The notes under the pieces are model-generated. The model had not been told where the DNA came from and ran no database searches. It worked only from the letters and a program-made list of their open reading frames with translations. 64,000 nt of DNA from Ehretia macrophylla (lineage: Eukaryota; Streptophyta; Magnoliopsida; Boraginales; Ehretiaceae), in assembly GCA_037974665.1 (NCBI GenBank), contig CM075768.1, forward strand, positions 10,593,001-10,657,000, written 5' to 3'. Shown here one piece after another: positions 58,491-64,000 of this stretch (within the stretch, counting starts at the first letter, position 1; each line of letters begins with the position of its first letter). Both the position numbers and the translations under genes were made by a program.

Positions 58491-60106
58491 GTCTTAATTA
58501 CTACACAACTAGATATTGTGCCAACAATAATGCCATGATTGTACGCCCCGACTATTTTTCAAATCTATATGCTAGTTTTCAAGGTAAGTTCTGGCCAAGC
58601 CATGCTTTAATTGTCAATTTATATTCTATGATATAGCTTTGGCTAATTATTTTGTGATGTATTCTCATAATAGTTGACGGAAATGGGAAACCTATAGGAA
58701 AACTGGTATGACTACATTTAACAACCACCATAATTTTATCATCTCATGTTTAATAAATAAGTGACAACGATAAATTTTGAATTACTAACACCATGATAAA
58801 ACTGATGGTGCAGGTAGATACGGACTTTGTATATATGTATCCAGAAGGAATTTGGTGGCTTCTTTAATACATGAAGAAAAAATATAATGATCCATTTATT
58901 TACATTATTGAGAACGGTAATAATTTAGTTCGCCATTCTTGTTATTTCTCATGGTTACCTGAAAATATCTTTTTTTATACATGTCTATTTTCGTTGTTGG
59001 AATTAATCTCATATGCTAATTATTCTTCAGAAGGGTAGACGAAGTAAACAATCCTTCGTTGCCGCATCCCATTGCTTATATCGACAACTTCAGAATAAGT
59101 TACTACTATTACTATCTTCTGAATGTTCTGAAAGCAATTGAGCGGTACGTATTTTAAAATGAGTATAAAACAGTCTACAGATATTTCAACTTTAGCTTAT
59201 AAAACATTTTCATGAGTTTACAAGTGTTACATTTTATTTAGGATGAACATAAATCCATTATATTGCTCGTAGTCCAAATCATGTTTGAATCTTTTGGATA
59301 CTTTCTTTTTCTCCTAGAAATAGTTATGTTCGAGAGGAGTCTGAGGAGATGGATTTTTGCTACCTTCTAGTAAATAGGAAGTTAGTTATTATGCAAGGGA
59401 TAACCTACTACATAGGAAATATGCATGATACAAAAATTATTTTACTCTAATTATTACTGAAGGGTTGTGAAGATTAACAAAAAATAGAAAAACTCTTTTA
59501 CTCTAACTTATTATTTATTTCTTTTGAATTATGAATAATTACTACTTCCCCATACTTTTTATTGGGATTTATATGCCTTAAAAACTACTAGCACGTGACT
59601 TTTTGGTTTAATTGGATACATGATGTGATAAATTAGTATTAATGATAACTTTTTCTATTATTCTCTATATTTGTATTTATGTGTATTTAAGCCAAAGAAG
59701 CAACGTAGAATTAAACTAATACCATACATATGTTCTACGGGCAATTGTGATGTCATACATACTTTGATATTGCAATTCTGACATGTATTTTGTGTGGTTT
59801 GATCCTTATTATGCATGCTATATGTTTCTGTTGCGTATAATTAAGTTTTTAGACTTAGTATTATCTATGTAGCATGCACCTTTACTTTTCACATGTTTTT
59901 TATACAGTGATGGAGTGCAAGTCAAAGGATACTTCGGCCGGTCAGTTTTGGACAAATTTGAATTTATGAAAGGCTACAGTTTGTTTTGGAATGAACTACG
60001 TGAACTTCACGAATTTGGAAAAATATCAAAAGTTGTCAGTAATATGGTTTCAAAATATCCTTCAGAAATAAGAATTTCTCTAAGTATCAAGATCCTTATT
60101 ACATAA
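58491..60106 (+). pseudogene. GH1 pseudogene, exons 10b to 14
   Basis: Exon 10b (to 58583) continues LNYYTTRYCANNNAM exactly where 10a stopped. Exon 11 (58674-58705) has DGNGKPIGKT. Exon 12 (58814-58916) has MYPEGIW, a TAA and YIIENG with the nucleophile Glu. Exon 13 (59031-59144) has VDEVNNPSLPHPIAYIDNF. Exon 14 (59908-60106) has GVQVKGYFGRSVLDKFEF and then diverges from the expected C-terminus, probably by frameshift. The 763-bp intron before exon 14 shows no other gene. Confidence 0.9.
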
Positions 60107-61500
60107 AGGTTTTGTTTATGTTCTTTCCATTAGCAAGCTTGATGTATTACGATAGTCATTTATTTATGAGAAGTTTGATGTAATCATAGGGTAGCTCTAT
60201 GTTCGCCATCTAATCATTTTATGTTTCAATAAGTGGAACCATTCTTTTATGTTTCAATACATGAAGCTACTATGTGTGGGTGTGTGTTTTAATAATCAAT
60301 ACGAGGTGGATTTTCAAGAAACGAAAAAGAAAATGTATCATTTTTTAAACTGACTGTACATGTAACATAAATTAGGCAAATAATGACTAGAAACAACTTA
60401 CCATTCCAGGAAATGTAAAAAATAAATTATTTCCATTTACTACACAGTAATGCAAAATGGTTATCATTTTCTATACGAAAGCTTGGAAGCACTTATAGTG
60501 TCAAATTCCATTGATTTATAAATGAATTCCATAAGAACTTTTATTTACAAATAAATTCCTTTATTTAGAACGGTAAATCAGTATATATTAAGTCAATTCT
60601 CTGATTTATAAATATATTTATTATAGATATACTTTTTCTACACCTATATCTTGTAGTTCTATTTTTAAAACTTTGACACAAATATGTATGTCATCAATAG
60701 CACTAAGGAATTTTAAAATTGAACTTAATTAATTAGTATTAATGACTATATGTATAACACGAATAAATAATTTATGATTTTAAATGGCTAAGTATGTTAA
60801 GACTAATAGAAAATAAGGATGAACAAATAAATAACTTATTATAATTTGAATTTTTAATTTGAAGACGAAAATGAATCTTGGATTAAGAAATATAGAAAGC
60901 AAAATCTTCGTGAAGGATCTTGCAATAAGAATGGAAAACAACTAATTACATAATTAATGAGAGCAAAAGAATAAGTGCAATAAAAAAGAAAAGAAAACTT
61001 AAAGAGTAATTTAGTCCTTAAAAGATGAAAAACTAATTTGGTGGCTTGAAATTGTAAATTACACCTCTTAAACTAAGATTTGAATAAAATTTGAGTAAAT
61101 CTAGGATTTGCAAATCCTGAATTTTTAATTTCTTGTAAAAGGTGCTTTCAAACACAAAAAAGTTGAATTTACAAATGAATTCCGCAAAATATTATGGAAT
61201 TCATTTGTTTCAAACAATATGTTAGTCAAGATACATCAAAGATCAAGATGGTGCAACAAAGTCCTAAACACCATCATTATAGATATAAGTTTTCATTAAA
61301 AAGCCTAGAATATTGGTTCCTTTCTCTTCACCACAATAAGAAACAAAGTTGTTTCCCTAACCTTTACACAATAGTTGGCCAAGCTGAGGTGATTGAGGAT
61401 CCGGATGATGTTCCTCTAGCTTGATGGTATCGCCAAGGTCCACAAGTTCAGTTATATGTGTCTTTATTATCTCTATCAGAGTCTCATCTAGTCCAGAGTG
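60107..61500. other. AT-rich gene-free flank downstream of GH1
   Basis: No supported gene. It contains the GH1 3' flank and several short palindromes, including a perfect 13-bp stem at 61171-61208 around ACAAATGAATTCC. A 76-codon open frame at 61194-61424 shows no recognisable motif and is probably chance. Confidence 0.7.
61171..61208. repeat. Perfect inverted repeat, 13-bp arms
   Basis: ACAAATGAATTCC and its complement GGAATTCATTTGT surround a 12-bp loop. Possibly a remnant of a small DNA transposon. Confidence 0.75.
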
Positions 61501-61559
61501 TGCTTGGTGCTGACCCGACCCCCGCGTGATTTTCAGGCATACTCAAAATCAGAATCATG

Positions 61560-63620
61560 GTCCCTTCTTCTAGCAAACGGAGGGGAAGCATAGAGATGAT
61601 GACCCCAAAGATGGTGGTGAAGGATCACAAATGCGTAAAGTATTCTTAGCTTTGCACAGGGTGATCATGCCACACCCGAGATGATCAGTTGATTTGCCAA
61701 GACGGCTCCATCCCCAAAGGATCCGCATTAGAATCCTTAAACTAGAAGAGCAAACGTGTTCTCCTCTACTAGGGGAGATTGCTTTTTTTTTTGCAGAGTT
61801 TTTCATGGTAGGGCTTCGTCTTCCTTTCCCACAATTTTTCGTAGACATGCTAAACCACTATAAAATCAGCCCGAGTCAGTTGCTTCCCAATGGTTGGAGA
61901 ATTCTCGTTGCTTTCTAGGTCCATTTCAGAGCTCACAGAGTCTTCCCCACATTTCTTATCTTTTTTGGACTATTCGTGATTTAAGGCCCAGGCAACGAGT
62001 TTGGGTCGTTCTACGTCTCTAGTAGACTTGGTTTTAAGATCTTTTGTAACCTACCGACCTCAGACAGGTAGTGTTATCACTAGTTCATGTTCTTTAAAGA
62101 TTAGGGGGTTCCTATGGAGTAGAGTTTTCTTCCCACAGGTGTCAGCAATATCTCGAGACTATCGCCCAAAGAATGGGGTGCCTTGAATCTTGTAAAAGAG
62201 AGCGGAATGATGAACTCCCTCGACCTTCTCAAACTTGATCCTATTAAAAGGTCAGGTATTTATGACCCATCACTTCAAACAGTGGCTCTACAATTGCAGG
62301 GTCCTCAACTTACCGTACTGCTATTTTCCAAGTGCTTTTACTACTTCTATTTTTCTTACCTAGAGATAATGGATTTTAACAGATTTTTCTCTTATATCCC
62401 CTTTTTGCAGCCATGGATACTAAGAAAGTTGAATCTCAAAAGATCCTTTTTCAAGCTCTAAGGGCAGCATAATACTTCAAGCTAAGAGGGTGACAAATAC
62501 AAGCGTCGGGGTAAGAGGGCCTCTATTGGCTGATCCCCGAAGACCCTAAAGATCACAATGGCTCCTCTTTCAACTGTTGTCATTTCCTCGCCATTTCCTA
62601 CCAGAGTCGAAGCGGTTGATTCCCTTCAAATCATTAATGTAGGGACAGAGATAGGTGTAATTCTTTTATGCCTCTTTGTCCTTCGAATCCACTGGCGGAG
62701 GCACATTGGGGTCAACTTCATTGATCTATAAAAATTGTTAAAATTTTTATGTAATTTTTTTTTAAAAAATTAGATATCTATGCATTTTTAGTTAAAAAAA
62801 ATTAATTAGCTTCCACTAAAAAATAAAAGTACTAGTATAGTTCAAAAATTATGAATTTTAGCCCCTACTGGCCCATAAAAATGTTAAAATTTCTATGTAT
62901 TTTTTGAAAAAATAAATTAATTAGCCCCCACTGAAAAATAAAAGTACTCGTATAGTTCAAAAATTATGGATTTTAGCCCGCACTGACCCATAAAAACGTT
63001 AAAATTTTATGTATTTTTTGAAAAAAAATACTCGTATAGTTCAAAAATTATAAATTTTAGCCCCCACTGACAAAAATTCCTGGCTCCGCCCCTGTTCGAA
63101 TCTTTCGTTGTAACCCTATGTTTTATTATTTTCCTTTATTGAAAGGCTCTTTCTATTACTTGTCAAGAGGGGAAGCTCCCATGGTAGCACAGGAGTTACT
63201 TTGTTAGATTCAAGTCACGGCTTGAAACCGAAAGACTAGTAGCAGAGTCGACTAAGAGGTCGGCTTAGGAGGTGGCCAAGAAACACAAAGCAATGGTGGA
63301 GGCTACCTAAGCCCGAGCTGAGCGTGTTGAAAAATAAGCTATCTAGGCTATACATTAAGAACACCAACTTCAAGAGTAACTAGTCAAGAGTGAAGGAGAC
63401 CGAGGATCGTGCTGCAAAAGGTGAGAAAAAGATCCAAGAATTCTTCGAGAAGGTGGGCCCTTCTAGTGAAAAGGTAATCCAAGCGTTCAAAGATGGGCCA
63501 AAATTTGTCGCCCTGGTTGCTAACTCCAGTGGGAATATTTACAATGCTGCCTTCTAGGAGAGGATTCGTGAGAGAGTTCGTTCCACCAGAAAGCTTCATC
63601 TAGATGCTGACTTATGTTCA
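61560..63620 (+). pseudogene. Decayed ORF of the 'putative gypsy type transposon' family (PF04195-like)
   Basis: At 61694-61918 an open stretch reads EIAFFFAEFFMVGLRLPFP and FFVDMLNHYKISPSQLLPNGWRILVAF, which I recognise as the PF04195 pattern (GLRLP, PNAWRI). Degraded continuation follows (FRAHRVFPTFL; SRDYRPKNGVP). A likely exon start after TTTTTGCAG at 62410 reads MDTKKVESQKIL. A charged coiled-coil-like stretch (63210-63600) contains EDRAAKGEKKIQEFFEKVG. Stops and frameshifts are frequent, and a MITE interrupts it at 62690-63094. It lies antisense to the integrase at 63650-64000. Confidence 0.66.
62690..63094. mobile_element. hAT-like MITE (405 bp) with internal tandem repeats
   Basis: The ends are CACTGGCGGAG and, at the other side, CTCCGCCCCTG, imperfect terminal inverted repeats of the CAGGGGCGGAGCCA type common in plant hAT MITEs. 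TTCGAATC is duplicated exactly on both sides (62682-62689, 63095-63102), an 8-bp duplication as expected for hAT. The interior has about three copies of a unit of 90-115 bp containing GTATAGTTCAAAAATTAT. It has no coding capacity. Confidence 0.87.
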
Positions 63621-63649
63621 TTGCTTGGGGGTGAGGACCGGATGATTAT

Positions 63650-64000
63650 TCATGAAAGACTGAACCAGCATTTATGGATTTCCATAAAAACTCCTAAGTT
63701 GTTTTCTCGGTAGTCTTTGGAAATTCTTTGGCATCTATCCATTTTATGTAGTCTACAACTACAAACACAAACTTCTGTCATGCAGTGCCAACTGGTACAT
63801 TTCTGACAATATCCAGCCTCTACTATGCGAATAGGCACGGGCTCGATATGGGAGTTAGCTCGGTTGACGACAATTGTTGTACTCGGGAGAATCACTGGTA
63901 AGTGTCATACTTTCTTACTAACTCCCCAGCATCTTTCTATAGGCTTGGCCAAAAGTACCCATGTCTCAAGACTTAATATGCAAGGGCCCAAGCCCTAATA
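63650..64000 (-). pseudogene. Ty3/gypsy integrase fragment (Tat-like), cut by window edge
   Basis: On the - strand, about 63850 to 63660: GLDIVRNVPVG, a stop, then QKFVFVVVDYIKWIDAKEFPK, TTEKTT, a stop, EFLWKSINAGSVFHE. This is the integrase core around the first catalytic Asp, in Tat/Ogre-like wording. The second Asp and the Glu are not present before the frame ends. Upstream sequence continues off the right edge. Confidence 0.74.

Larger units (their letters stand above)
12481..60106 (+). pseudogene. GH1 beta-glucosidase-like pseudogene split by three retroelement insertions
   Basis: GH1 enzymes hydrolyse beta-glucosides; plant members often carry a secretory or vacuolar signal. Conserved GH1 blocks appear in order with phase-consistent introns: [49 protein letters not shown] (acid/base Glu), [37 protein letters not shown] (nucleophile Glu; usually TENG), VDEVNNPSLP, VKGYFGRSVLD. 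Stops include TAG 12746, TGA 43166, TAG 43813, TAG 43861 and TAA 58865, and the last exon loses the GH1 pattern. Insertions sit in exon 1 (Copia-2), exon 8 (14386-43132) and exon 10 (43927-58490). Without them the visible gene is about 4.3 kb. The signal peptide and promoter would lie left of Copia-2, outside the window. Substrate specificity cannot be read. Confidence 0.92.

Noticed and set aside
59915..60106. Possible independent small gene MQVKGYFGRSVLDKF
   Set aside because: Its start matches the last GH1 exon block (VKGYF, SLLDNFEW-like) and lies at the right place after an intron acceptor. It is the decayed GH1 C-terminus.
61194..61424. 76-codon open frame with acidic C-terminus
   Set aside because: No motif I can recognise. 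It lies in AT-rich sequence next to a palindrome and there is no support from splicing signals or neighbours.

Overview
The window looks like repeat-dense nuclear DNA of a flowering plant, probably a eudicot. There are no bacterial-type genes. Almost everything is LTR retrotransposons (Ty1/copia, and Ty3/gypsy of Athila, Tekay-like and Tat-like type), plus a TRIM-like miniature element and a hAT-like MITE. The only host gene I recognise is a dead glycoside hydrolase family 1 (beta-glucosidase-like) gene. It would be about 4.3 kb but is stretched over 12481-60106 by insertions in three separate exons.

Layout. 1-9295: a copia element (Copia-1, + strand) with LTRs of about 2.07 kb; the start of its 5' LTR lies off the left edge. 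It sits inside the reverse transcriptase of Copia-2 (- strand, 9296-12480), whose 5' LTR and gag-protease-integrase remain. Copia-2 itself sits in GH1 exon 1. 12481-14385: GH1 exons 1 to 8a. 14386-43132: one composite copia insertion (Copia-3) in GH1 exon 8. It consists of a minus-strand copy A and a 5'-truncated plus-strand copy B placed head to head, forming an inverted repeat with arms of about 6.5 kb (25561-32040 and 32428-39015). A's 3' LTR is split by a nearly intact Athila (14764-25521), and B's 3' LTR by a 3.6-kb solo LTR (39055-42682). Both intruders used the same 5-bp site of the LTR. 43133-43926: GH1 exons 8b to 10a. 43927-58490: a TRIM-like element with 184-bp LTRs in GH1 exon 10, broken by a Tekay-like element (44134-58132) with LTRs of about 3.1 kb and only RNase H and integrase left. 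One of its LTRs holds a solo LTR (45872-50847), which holds another (46377-48841), giving four levels of nesting. 58491-60106: GH1 exons 10b to 14. 60107-61500: AT-rich and gene-free. 61500-63650: a decayed ORF of the 'putative gypsy type transposon' family on the + strand, interrupted by a 405-bp hAT-like MITE. 63650-64000: gypsy integrase on the - strand, so the decayed ORF is probably the antisense extra ORF of a Tat-lineage element.

Nesting order comes from target site duplications (TSDs) read directly at the junctions: GCTAC for Athila, GTAGC, CCCCA and GGAGT for three solo LTRs, GTCTT for the TRIM, CCTG(G/A) for the Tekay-like element, TTCGAATC for the MITE, and GGTTA/AGTTA for Copia-3. 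No element is clearly autonomous. The Athila comes closest: one reading frame of about 5.6 kb with three nonsense codons and near-identical LTRs. The long inverted repeat of Copia-3 is the most unusual structure, because read-through transcription would give a long hairpin RNA. Family assignments rest on motifs read by eye; no database search was possible.
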